Source: Desulfobulbus sp. (GTDB lineage: Bacteria > Pseudomonadota > Gammaproteobacteria > Burkholderiales > Rhodocyclaceae). From it: a DNA stretch of 8,511 nucleotides. The notes below the pieces were generated by a model, which did not search any database, had not been told where the DNA came from, and was given only the letters and a program-made list of their open reading frames with translations. Both the position numbers and the translations under genes were made by a program. Location: positions 1-8,511 of the forward strand of contig WQUQ01000335.1 of the NCBI GenBank assembly GCA_009782025.1, read 5' to 3'. Below, piece after piece: positions 1-5,106 of the stretch; positions within the stretch are counted from its first letter, which is position 1; every line of letters starts with the position of its first letter.

Positions 1-38
1 TTGATGGGGCGGGTTTTAGCGCGGGGAGCGAAGCGGGT

Positions 39-50
39 GGACTTCAGTCC
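39..50. repeat. Small stem-loop, GGAC-TTCA-GTCC
   Basis: A perfect 4-bp inverted repeat (39-42 with 47-50) with a TTCA loop at 43-46. The TGA stop of the tail tube frame (44-46 on the complement) lies inside this loop. It shares the loop sequence of the stronger hairpin at 69-88. Confidence 0.5.
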
Positions 51-775
51 CCTACGACCCGCGCGAACCCACCTACTTCAGTAGGTGGTCGTTCAGTGAT
101 CCAGCCGAAATCGCCGCTCATGGCCAGACTGATGCGCGGCACGATAACGCGCACGTTCTGCCCGACCGAGTTCACGCCATTGAAGATGATGCCGCGCTCG
201 ACATTACGCGCCGTAAAGGCGGGGATGTTGGTGTAGCCGTCGTGCGCGTAGTCGATCCTGAGCGGCTCGACGTGCGTCGCCGGGTGGGCGAGCAGCTTGA
301 GACGCGCATGCTGGGCGGATTCGATCTGATAGTGCGCGCCCTCGATGTAGGGCGTCGGCGTCGGCGAACTGTCCTTGATGACGACACTGGATATTTTCGG
401 GTGGCGCGTCGTGAAATAGTCGCCCGCCGCCAGGCTGGGCAGCGGTTCGGCCGTCACCGTCCCGGCGACTTGTTCGATGGCGCTGCCGAGCAGCGCGGCG
501 GCCAGCGTGCGGCCATTGAACTGGACGAGCGAGAGCGCCACGTTCAGCGACTTGCTGGTTTCCAGTTCGGCGAGCGGCAAGCGACTGCCGGAGCAGGACT
601 CCATGATGGTCTTGGTTTCGCGGCTGACCGTCGTCGTCAGCGTGCGCGTGCCGCAGCCGATGCGATAGAGATCGACGAGAAAGCCGTTGTCCGGCTTGCC
701 TTTGACCGGGTCATAGCGGCCGATCATCACCGGCCCCTGGCCGGAGTAAACGAAGGGGGTGTCCTGGATGGCCAT
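44..775 (-). CDS. Phage tail tube protein, C-terminus replaced by hairpin-element sequence
   Basis: The 243-residue product has the look of a siphovirus-type major tail tube protein: it starts MAIQDTPFVYSGQGPV, is rich in beta-type segments and has no sheath features. Such a protein would polymerise into the tail tube through which DNA is injected. The start is well supported: GGAG lies 7 nt upstream, and the ATG overlaps the previous gene's stop in TAATG. After the residues FGWIT, the last ~16 residues are encoded by the hairpin region at 44-98 and look unrelated. I recall related proteins continuing for several tens of residues, so this copy is probably 3'-truncated and may not assemble. 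A tube rather than a Mu gpL-type sheath suggests a B3/D3112-like siphophage. The family call rests on recognition of sequence style and genomic position. Confidence 0.75.
   Translation of the reverse strand: MAIQDTPFVYSGQGPVMIGRYDPVKGKPDNGFLVDLYRIGCGTRTLTTTVSRETKTIMESCSGSRLPLAELETSKSLNVALSLVQFNGRTLAAALLGSAIEQVAGTVTAEPLPSLAAGDYFTTRHPKISSVVIKDSSPTPTPYIEGAHYQIESAQHARLKLLAHPATHVEPLRIDYAHDGYTNIPAFTARNVERGIIFNGVNSVGQNVRVIVPRISLAMSGDFGWITERPPTEVGGFARVVGD
69..88. repeat. Perfect 8-bp stem-loop with TTCA loop
   Basis: CCACCTAC (69-76) pairs perfectly with GTAGGTGG (81-88) around TTCA (77-80). Read on the minus strand it is translated as the PPTEVGG part of the tail protein's last residues. A perfect hairpin inside the last codons of a structural gene is better explained by an inserted element end than by capsid or tail protein sequence. 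Confidence 0.8.
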
Positions 776-966
776 TACTTTGCTCCTTTTTTGGCGCTGG
801 CGGTGTCAGGGGCTGCGGCGTCAGGGGCGGCCGGCTCGGCCACGCCCTTGCCGATCAGCCATTGCGCCTGATCGTCGTGCAGCGTGAGCCGCGCGCCGGG
901 CGGGTAATCGCGCCCGCCGTGACGATGCGGGCGCATGAGGGTGATTTCAGTCATCAGTTCGGGCAT
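775..966 (-). CDS. Small head-tail region protein, 63 aa
   Basis: A small protein in the slot between gp37 and the tail tube gene, where Mu-like phages carry short uncharacterised proteins. The core LMRPHRHGGRDYPPGARL...AQWLIGKGVAEP resembles short phage domains with an H-x-G-x-x-Y-x-x-G turn followed by a helix ending LI..G.AE. The C-terminal ~20 residues are Ala/Pro-rich and end in a Lys-rich tail. Two starts are possible: ATG at 966 (weak GAGAG upstream), or ATG at 954, which overlaps the gp37 stop as TGATG and gives MTEITLMRPH. The second matches the usual beginning of such proteins and the coupling style of the operon. The stop overlaps the tail tube start (TAATG). The exact function is unknown. 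Confidence 0.7.
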   Translation of the reverse strand: MPELMTEITLMRPHRHGGRDYPPGARLTLHDDQAQWLIGKGVAEPAAPDAAAPDTASAKKGAK

Positions 967-1397
967 TGTTCTCTCGCTAAAGTGATGCCGGCCGTCCAGG
1001 CCAGCGGCAGGTAGTAAAAGCCGGCGCCATCGCTGCCGGCAGGGAGTGCTTCGGCCAGCTTCAAGCCGCGCGCGGGCGTGAAGCGGGTTTGTTGCAGCGC
1101 GTCGATCACCGGGATGGCGAGCCGGCCGGCTTCTTCCCGCGCTGCGTTGCCGACGGCGTGGTTGGCCGCGTTGCGCACGGCGATCACCGTCAGCCAGGTC
1201 TGCTCGACGCTGGCGAATGCCGGAACGCTGGCCTCGGTGACGCGAAAGCGGCTGTAGATGACGAACACCGCCGGCACGAACTGGACATTCATGTGCGCCA
1301 GGTCATACGCCTGCGTCACCCGCACCTCGGCCGGCAGCGCCGCGCGCAGTCGATCCTCGATGGCCGGGCCGAGGAAAAGGAAGTTTTCCGGGGTCAT
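954..1397 (-). CDS. Mu gp37-like tail/connector protein (DUF1834 type)
   Basis: 147 residues from ATG 1397. It resembles the Mu gp37 (DUF1834) family: N-terminal MTPENFLFLGPAIEDRLRAAL, a central beta region (VQFVPAVFVIYSRFRV, EQTWLTVIAVRN), a helix with NAAREEAGRLAIPVIDAL, and a C-terminal GAGFYYLPLAWTAGI block. In Mu this gene lies between gp36 and the tail genes and is thought to act in head-tail joining or tail completion. The open frame extends upstream to 1772, but that part overlaps gp36 in another frame and looks non-native. Starting at 1397 makes an ATGA overlap with a 27-codon ORF and a TGATG overlap with the next gene if that gene starts at 954. The upstream GTGGGGG is only a modest ribosome-binding site, so translational coupling is likely. 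Confidence 0.75.
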   Translation of the reverse strand: MTPENFLFLGPAIEDRLRAALPAEVRVTQAYDLAHMNVQFVPAVFVIYSRFRVTEASVPAFASVEQTWLTVIAVRNAANHAVGNAAREEAGRLAIPVIDALQQTRFTPARGLKLAEALPAGSDGAGFYYLPLAWTAGITLAREQCPN

Positions 1398-1477
1398 GAC
1401 CGCCCCCACGCTCGCGTAAAACGCTCGCGGCCCACCAGGGGGGCGCGATTGGCTTGAAGCGCTTCCACGCCAATCAC
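1394..1477 (-). CDS. Possible 27-residue coupled mini-gene between gp36 and gp37
   Basis: A short open frame starts at GTG 1477, which overlaps the gp36 stop as GTGA. It ends with TGA at 1394-1396, overlapping the gp37 ATG as ATGA, so it fills the gap between the two genes exactly. The product begins MIGVEALQANRAPL and ends FTRAWGRS; it is basic and has no recognisable domain. The perfect overlaps at both ends suggest a coupling peptide that hands ribosomes from gp36 to gp37. Alternatives are a +1 extension of gp36 or a decayed remnant of a longer gene. It has no ribosome-binding site of its own. Confidence 0.4.
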   Translation of the reverse strand: MIGVEALQANRAPLVGRERFTRAWGRS

Positions 1478-1872
1478 CGGAACACGCCATTGGGCCGGCG
1501 GCCAAAGACCTTGGCGCCAGGCCTGACCACCACGGCCTCGCCATTCGGCTCGACGAGGCCAGGCAGGCCGAGCGAGGCCGTGCCATTGGCCAGCGAGCGC
1601 AGCAGGCGCAGCGCATCCTCGTAGCGCCGCCGCACCTCTTCCGGCGCGGCGTTGTCGAAGAGCCGGTAGCGGGCGATGTCGCAGGCAACGCGCCGGATGA
1701 CCGGCGGCGCCGGGTCGAGCGGCAGCCGGTAACGGTTGGAAAGATAAATGTCGATCTCCGCCGTCGCGTCATCCAGCGCCTGCTCGATGACCTCGCTGCC
1801 CGCCCGTTCGGCGAGCTGCATCATCTCGGCATCGCCGAAACGATCCATCATGTCGTTGGCCGTGGCGTACAT
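1474..1872 (-). CDS. Mu gp36-like head-tail connector protein (DUF1320)
   Basis: 132 residues matching the Mu gp36/DUF1320 family: MYATANDMMDRFGDAEMMQLAERAG at the start, a helix with ALDDATAEIDIYLSNRYRLPL, then VIRRVACDIARYRLFD and a helix RRRYEDALRLLRSLANG. This all-helical arrangement resembles gp6/gp15-type connector adaptors, which sit on the neck after DNA packaging; that role is inferred from family and position. The start is the only ATG in the right place, 8 nt after the stop of the FluMu_N gene. No good Shine-Dalgarno is visible. The C-terminus (KVFGRRPNGVFR) is a little short for the family, and the next ORF begins in a different frame directly on its stop (GTGA). Confidence 0.85.
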   Translation of the reverse strand: MYATANDMMDRFGDAEMMQLAERAGSEVIEQALDDATAEIDIYLSNRYRLPLDPAPPVIRRVACDIARYRLFDNAAPEEVRRRYEDALRLLRSLANGTASLGLPGLVEPNGEAVVVRPGAKVFGRRPNGVFR

Positions 1873-1880
1873 GTCAGGGT

Positions 1881-2162
1881 TCAGGTTTCAGCCGGGGCGA
1901 TGGCGACCACCGCCAGCATCGGTTCAGCCAGGAGTTGCGCGATCTGCTCTTCGGTGAGGGCGGACGCCGCCACCTCGATGCCCGCGCCCGACGGCCACCA
2001 GCGGCCAGCGCGGCGAAAGCCACTGGCCGGCAGGGCGCGAACGAGGTAGCGGTCGGCCGGCGGCTTCGCCGCCGCCGGCTCGTCCCCTTGCAGAGGAACA
2101 GCCGGGAGCGTTTCCGTGGCGGCTTGCCCCGCCGTCGGATTCGCGGTCTTTCTGGTCGCCAT
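1881..2162 (-). CDS. FluMu_N domain protein (Mu gp35 / HI1506-like)
   Basis: 93 residues from ATG 2162. The N-terminal ~40 residues are a low-complexity Ala/Pro/Thr stretch. The rest (residues ~38-88) matches the FluMu N-terminal domain found after the capsid gene in Mu-like prophages: YLVRALPASGFRRAGRWWPSGAGIEVAASALTEEQIAQLLAEPML. Typical features are the R-A-G-R-x-W/F turn, a hydrophobic strand, and a helix LTxEQxxxLxxEP. The role is unknown, but its invariable place next to T suggests head completion. ATG 2162 has GGAG 8 nt upstream; a GTG at 2171 overlaps that GGAG and the T stop and is less likely. The gene follows T with a few bases between. Confidence 0.8.
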   Translation of the reverse strand: MATRKTANPTAGQAATETLPAVPLQGDEPAAAKPPADRYLVRALPASGFRRAGRWWPSGAGIEVAASALTEEQIAQLLAEPMLAVVAIAPAET

Positions 2163-2167
2163 CCCGA

Positions 2168-3064
2168 TCACTCCAGCCAGGGCGAGACGTGCAGTTGCAC
2201 CGCGCCCTTCCAGATGTTGGTGCTGCCCTCGATGAACTCGGCGTTCAAGAGTTGCCGCGCCGCCATTTCGTTCGTCGGGCCGCAGACCAGGTGCGTCGCC
2301 ATGACGCCCAGGGGGCTGCCGTCCGGGCGGAACTGACCGGCCAGCATCTTCCGCGCGCTATCGAAATGCAGGGCGGTGAGCGCCTCCCGAACGCCGACGG
2401 CGAGCTGGTGGAAGCCGAACGCCGCGTTGTAGCGGGCATCCGCGCCGAATAAATAGGTGTTGTTGTCGAACACCGTTGGGTCGGAGGCAGCGGTGCGGGA
2501 GACGAATTCCGGCGTCTTGCGGCTCTGGAAAATGAGCGGCTTCATCCAGGCGCGCGACAAATCCATGACGAACCACGGCGCCGTCGCGGCGTTGCCCAGC
2601 GCGTTGCTCCACGACACCTCCTCCTTGTCGCGGTTCCAGCCCTGATGATCGGCGTCGAAGAAGGGCTGGCCGTCGAAGCCCTTGACCGTGAAACCCTCTT
2701 TCAGCAAGCCCCAGACCAGATCGTCCGGGTGGCGGGCGACGTTTTCGCCCTGCATCGAAAAGCGTGGCGCGTAGAGGCCGATCTTGTCATCCTCGATGTC
2801 GTTGCGGTTGACCGAAATGGTGTGCTCCCAGTGGCGGTTGCGAATCACCGCATCGGTCGATTCGAGGTTGTTGTAGACGCGCTGGCCGATCCATTCGCGC
2901 ATCCCCGGCAGGTCTTTCATCCAGCCGTAATTCTCGGCGTCCGAGGTGCTGGGGATGGTCATGGCGACCAGGCCATAGGACGACGGCACGCTCTCGAAGC
3001 CGCGAATGAAGGCGGCGTTGAACCCCTGATTGAGCAGGCGCAGGGTATCGGTAGTGATGTTCAT
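2168..3064 (-). CDS. T: Mu-like major head (capsid) subunit gpT
   Basis: 298 residues, close to the ~305 of Mu gpT, with the clear family pattern. It begins MNITTDTLRLLNQGFNAAF, then PSSYGLVAMTIPSTSDAENYGWMKDLPGMREWIGQR, a central NNLESTDAVIRNRHWEHTISVNRNDIEDDKIGLY block, VKGFDGQPFFDADHQGWN, and a C-terminal region ending GAVQLHVSPWLE. It forms the icosahedral shell with an HK97-like fold (family knowledge). The start has AGGAG 5 nt upstream. It follows the decoration gene by 12 bases. No frameshift or missing segment is seen, so this gene appears intact even though its neighbourhood is rearranged. Confidence 0.95.
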   Translation of the reverse strand: MNITTDTLRLLNQGFNAAFIRGFESVPSSYGLVAMTIPSTSDAENYGWMKDLPGMREWIGQRVYNNLESTDAVIRNRHWEHTISVNRNDIEDDKIGLYAPRFSMQGENVARHPDDLVWGLLKEGFTVKGFDGQPFFDADHQGWNRDKEEVSWSNALGNAATAPWFVMDLSRAWMKPLIFQSRKTPEFVSRTAASDPTVFDNNTYLFGADARYNAAFGFHQLAVGVREALTALHFDSARKMLAGQFRPDGSPLGVMATHLVCGPTNEMAARQLLNAEFIEGSTNIWKGAVQLHVSPWLE

Positions 3065-3076
3065 GTGGACTCCTGA

Positions 3077-3463
3077 TTAAAACCCGAACGGGCCAAAGGC
3101 CCAGACGCCGCCAGCATCGACGGCAACGACCGTCAGCGCCGTCGAACCGCCGGCAGCGGCCGTCACGGTGCGGGCATCCTTGGCGTAGCACGGCCCGCCG
3201 ACGTGGGCCTGGGTGACCGGGTTGGCGGCGGCGTTATCCCAGCGGAAAATGCCGCGCCGCACCGGCACGACCACCGGCTCGCTGCCCGCCGGGCCAGCCG
3301 TCACGGTGCGCTCGGCGCGGCCGATGGGGATGGCGGCAGCGCCCGGTACATTGGTGGCGAGACCCGCGGCGAGCAACGCCAGTTCGCCCTGGTGGATGGT
3401 GACGCCGGCGGCGACGGTGAATTCGAGGATGTCGCCAGCGCGTTGCAGTGTATTGCGGGTCAT
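3077..3463 (-). CDS. Capsid decoration-type protein between scaffold and major head gene
   Basis: 128 residues, in the Z-T interval where B3-like phages carry a small beta-rich capsid-associated protein. Visible pattern: MTRNTLQRAGDILEFTVAAGVTIHQGELALL, a GRAERTVTAG segment, EPVVVPVRRGIFRW, the motif AHVGGPCYAKDARTVTA, and the C-terminal VVAVDAGGVWAFGPFGF. Such 'V.R.G.F....A.. I...H.G.PCY..D..TV' proteins are probably head decoration or fibre-like proteins on the shell; this is inferred from position and composition. The ATG at 3463 is preceded by AAGGAG, whose GGAG is 9 nt away, and lies just past the I/Z stop. No transmembrane or enzymatic motif is visible. Confidence 0.75.
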   Translation of the reverse strand: MTRNTLQRAGDILEFTVAAGVTIHQGELALLAAGLATNVPGAAAIPIGRAERTVTAGPAGSEPVVVPVRRGIFRWDNAAANPVTQAHVGGPCYAKDARTVTAAAGGSTALTVVAVDAGGVWAFGPFGF

Positions 3464-3464
3464 C

Positions 3465-3983
3465 TCAGCACTCCTTCCCTGCTTTTTTGAATTGCTCGGC
3501 CGAGAGGCCCATGGCCTTGCAGATGGCCAGTTCGTCGGCGGACGGGCCGCCGCCGCCGCCCGGCGCCTTGCCGCCCGATTGCATGCCGGAGAGGGCGGCG
3601 ATGTCGGGCGCCTTCTCGATAAACGCCTTCAGCGCGCCGATGGGCTGCGTCCGCGCCCACTCGATGAGCGCGCCGGGAATCTTGCCGGCGTTGGCGGCGA
3701 TCAGCGCCTCGCGCTCGCTGGTTTCGATCTGCCGTGAAAGCGCCGCGATCTGCGCCTGCATCTGCTGCGCCGCCTCGACCGGCACGGTCTTGGCCGGGTC
3801 GGCCGAAGCCTTCAGCGCGGCGAGTTCCGCCTGGGCGCTTTCCGCCCCGGCCTTCGCTGCGGCCAGTTCAGAATCGCCGTTGTCGGCCCTGGCCTTCAAG
3901 GCCGCGACGGCGGCCAGCGCCGCCTCGTCGTTCGCCGTCTCGGCCAGGCCGAGCGCGGCGAGCAATTGCTTTTTAAACTCCAT
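3465..3983 (-). CDS. Z: Nested in-frame scaffold protein gpZ-like (internal start in I)
   Basis: In Mu the scaffold Z is made from an internal start in the same frame as protease I. Here an ATG at 3983 (residue 211 of I) begins MEFKKQLLAALGLAE and has AGGAGA at 3991-3996, GGAG ending 8 nt upstream, which is a better ribosome-binding site than the I gene's own. The 172-residue product has an Ala/Glu/Lys-rich coiled-coil-like core (roughly residues 20-115), typical of scaffolds that template shell assembly and are degraded by I. Residues near 120-145 form amphipathic helices, followed by a Gly/Pro linker and a C-terminal helix (SADELAICKAMGLSAEQFKKAG), which in scaffolds often contacts the shell protein. 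Confidence 0.8.
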   Translation of the reverse strand: MEFKKQLLAALGLAETANDEAALAAVAALKARADNGDSELAAAKAGAESAQAELAALKASADPAKTVPVEAAQQMQAQIAALSRQIETSEREALIAANAGKIPGALIEWARTQPIGALKAFIEKAPDIAALSGMQSGGKAPGGGGGPSADELAICKAMGLSAEQFKKAGKEC

Positions 3984-4613
3984 GGAACAATCTCCTGCAT
4001 CAGGGGTGGGTGAAAACGCGCGCGCCTTCAAGGCCGCCCGCACCGACTCGTCGATCGCCGGGTCGTTGGTGAGCGCCACCGATTGCAGTCCGGTGACCTC
4101 GCCGGTCGATGCGTCATAAAAAAAAGTGGGCGACAGATAGCGGTATTCATCGGCCGCAATCAGCGCCGCCGCCGCCGCCGTCCAGCGGATTTGGCCGTAC
4201 AGCCCGGGCGCTGCGCCATCGGCGCGAAACACCAGCGAGCGCGGGTCGATCCAGCCCGCCGCTGGAACCGGCTTGCCGTTTTCTGAAGCCAGCAGGGATT
4301 GATGCTCGTAGTCGATCAGCAAATCGGATGTCCGGGCGGCCTGCGCCGCGACGATCCGCGCCGCGCCGTCGGCCGTCAAAAACCACGGCCCTTCGCCCGC
4401 CAGCGCCCCGCGCGGCGCTTCAAAGCGCCCGGCGGGAATGAGCCGGATAAAACCCTGATCCGCCTGCACGCTCAAGGCGCAGGCGGCAACCGGAAAAAAA
4501 CCGCGCCCCGCCGTCACATCGACGGCGGGGGCGGCGAGGGCCACGGGAGGAGTCGTGGCGGAGGAGAAGCGTTGATCCATGCCGGCCACTTTGCCGGCCG
4601 GCGCGCCCGGCAT
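3465..4613 (-). CDS. I: Mu-like I protein: prohead protease with C-terminal scaffold domain
   Basis: 382 residues, the Mu gpI family. The N-terminal half is the protease: FPVAACAL near residue 40, IRLIPAGRF (56-64), SDLLIDYEHQS (96-106), NGKPVPAAGWI (112-122), and EYRYLSPTFFYD (156-167), all hallmarks of the family. From residue ~211 the same frame continues into the scaffold part, with a helical Ala/Glu-rich stretch and a Gly-rich linker near 325-335. The protease matures the prohead and removes the scaffold. ATG 4613 lies 3 nt after the TAA of an upstream in-frame 51-codon ORF (TAA-TGG-ATG), so coupled re-initiation could replace the missing Shine-Dalgarno. ATG 4580 (MDQRFSS) is an alternative. 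An A8 run (4118-4125) lies inside the gene. Confidence 0.9.
   Translation of the reverse strand: MPGAPAGKVAGMDQRFSSATTPPVALAAPAVDVTAGRGFFPVAACALSVQADQGFIRLIPAGRFEAPRGALAGEGPWFLTADGAARIVAAQAARTSDLLIDYEHQSLLASENGKPVPAAGWIDPRSLVFRADGAAPGLYGQIRWTAAAAALIAADEYRYLSPTFFYDASTGEVTGLQSVALTNDPAIDESVRAALKARAFSPTPDAGDCSMEFKKQLLAALGLAETANDEAALAAVAALKARADNGDSELAAAKAGAESAQAELAALKASADPAKTVPVEAAQQMQAQIAALSRQIETSEREALIAANAGKIPGALIEWARTQPIGALKAFIEKAPDIAALSGMQSGGKAPGGGGGPSADELAICKAMGLSAEQFKKAGKEC
3984..3996 (-). promoter_or_regulatory. Internal ribosome-binding site for the Z start
   Basis: AGGAGA (3991-3996 on the complement) precedes the internal ATG at 3983 with 8 nt between GGAG and ATG. It lies inside the coding frame of I and decides the start of the nested scaffold. 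Confidence 0.75.
4579..4613. repeat. Inverted repeat around the two candidate starts of I
   Basis: ATGCCGG (4579-4585) is the exact inverse of CCGGCAT (4607-4613), with GCCGGC repeats in between. On the mRNA the two possible I start codons lie at the two ends of this stem. A structure here could hide or present the start. The low-complexity CCGG content means it may also be incidental. Confidence 0.4.
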
Positions 4614-4616
4614 CCA

Positions 4617-4772
4617 TTAACCCCGGTTAGTAACGGGAGCGGCCTGTTCAAACCCCTCGCGCGCGGGCCGCGAATGCCCTTGCGAACGATTCGCATGGGC
4701 GCGAACGCCGCTGGCAATGCCCTGGTAGCCAAGCGAACCGATCAGCGGCTTCTCGGGCCGCTCACGTGTCAT
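4617..4772 (-). CDS. 51-residue ORF at the early/late junction, unrecognised
   Basis: The frame opens at ATG 4772, overlapping the last codons of Mor by 11 bases, and stops at TAA 4617-4619, 3 nt before the I start and in the same frame as I. The product begins MTRERPEKPLIGSLGYQG, continues with basic, Ser/Arg-rich sequence (RAHANRSQGHSRPARE) and ends QAAPVTNRG. No domain is recognised. A GGGG about 10 nt upstream is a weak ribosome-binding site. Codon third positions are less GC-biased than in neighbouring genes. It occupies the place where lysis and packaging genes would be expected. It may be a real coupled small gene, a remnant of a deleted gene, or chance. Confidence 0.4.
   Translation of the reverse strand: MTRERPEKPLIGSLGYQGIASGVRAHANRSQGHSRPAREGFEQAAPVTNRG
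4622..4637. repeat. Small dyad upstream of I (GTTA-G-TAAC core)
   Basis: GTTAGTAAC (4626-4634) is a perfect 4-bp dyad around one base, flanked by CCC on the left (after one extra G) and GGG on the right. It lies in the early/late junction directly upstream of I. It could be an operator or activator half-sites, but no known Mor- or C-type consensus is matched, so the function is open. Confidence 0.25.
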
Positions 4773-5106
4773 TGAACAGTTGCCCCTGCCGCTCGGCGCG
4801 CAGGGCGGCGCCGACGGTCTTGATGCGGCGATAGAAGTAGACCACGGAAAAACCATATTCGCGGGCCAGCTCGACGTGGTTGCGGCCGTTGAACTTCTCC
4901 CACATCTCCAGGTCGCGGCGGGCGATGTCGATGGCGACGCCCTTGGGGAAATAGATGCTCTCGCCCCTCCAGTCGTCGCGCATGGCCTCGCCGACTTCGA
5001 TGCCGATCTGCGCGGCGGCCTCCGGCTCGACGCCGCGCCGCTCGACCGCCGCCGCCACCTTGTCCGCCAGGTCGGCAAGGAGTTGAGGCGCGCCGCGTAA
5101 ACTCAT
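4762..5106 (-). CDS. mor: Mor-family middle/late transcription activator
   Basis: 114 residues from ATG 5106, similar to the Mor/C activator family (Mu Mor is ~129 aa). The N-terminal helical part (residues 5-45, LLADLADKVAAAVERRGVEPEAAAQIGIEVGEAMRDDW) provides the dimer core. The strand IYFPKGVAIDI (51-61) is the family's hallmark insert near the DNA. The C-terminal helix-turn-helix is at ~72-97 (FNGRNHVELAREYGFSVVYFYRRI). Mor dimers bind a dyad at the middle promoter and recruit host RNA polymerase. The frame is open further upstream, but 5106 gives an ATGA overlap with the gp16 gene. Its direct downstream neighbour here is the I region rather than lysis genes, which is unusual. Confidence 0.9.
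   Translation of the reverse strand: MSLRGAPQLLADLADKVAAAVERRGVEPEAAAQIGIEVGEAMRDDWRGESIYFPKGVAIDIARRDLEMWEKFNGRNHVELAREYGFSVVYFYRRIKTVGAALRAERQGQLFNDT

Larger units (their letters stand above)
1..98 (+). mobile_element. Candidate end of an IS200/IS605-like or hairpin MITE element (partial)
   Basis: The first ~98 bases hold two stem-loops (39-50 and 69-88), both with a TTCA loop on the + strand. Subterminal hairpins with TTTA/TTCA-type loops are typical of IS200/IS605-family ends, which are recognised as single strands by Y1 transposases. The tail tube reading frame runs into this stretch and ends in the loop of the outer hairpin, as expected if the element interrupts the gene. The inner edge is set tentatively at TTCA(G) near 95-98. 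No transposase gene is visible, because the rest lies outside the window. A local RNA hairpin or terminator is the alternative. The family assignment is inference. Confidence 0.35.

Noticed and set aside
1398..1772. Upstream extension of gp37 to position 1772
   Set aside because: It overlaps gp36 in a different frame and gives Arg/Ser-rich sequence unlike the gp37 family. ATG 1397 begins the conserved part.
4492..4502. A7 run inside I as a frameshift site
   Set aside because: It encodes Gly-Phe-Phe in the normal frame, the downstream frame stays intact, and no overlapping product is suggested.
4682..4694. GCGAA-CGA-TTCGC dyad in the junction
   Set aside because: Short 5-bp arms in GC-rich DNA, inside a possible small ORF, and with no match to a known operator.
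4617..5078. Longer minus-strand frame (153 codons) overlapping Mor
   Set aside because: The upstream two thirds are Arg/Ser-rich shadow sequence of Mor in another frame. Only the last 51 codons, beyond Mor, were kept as a possible gene.
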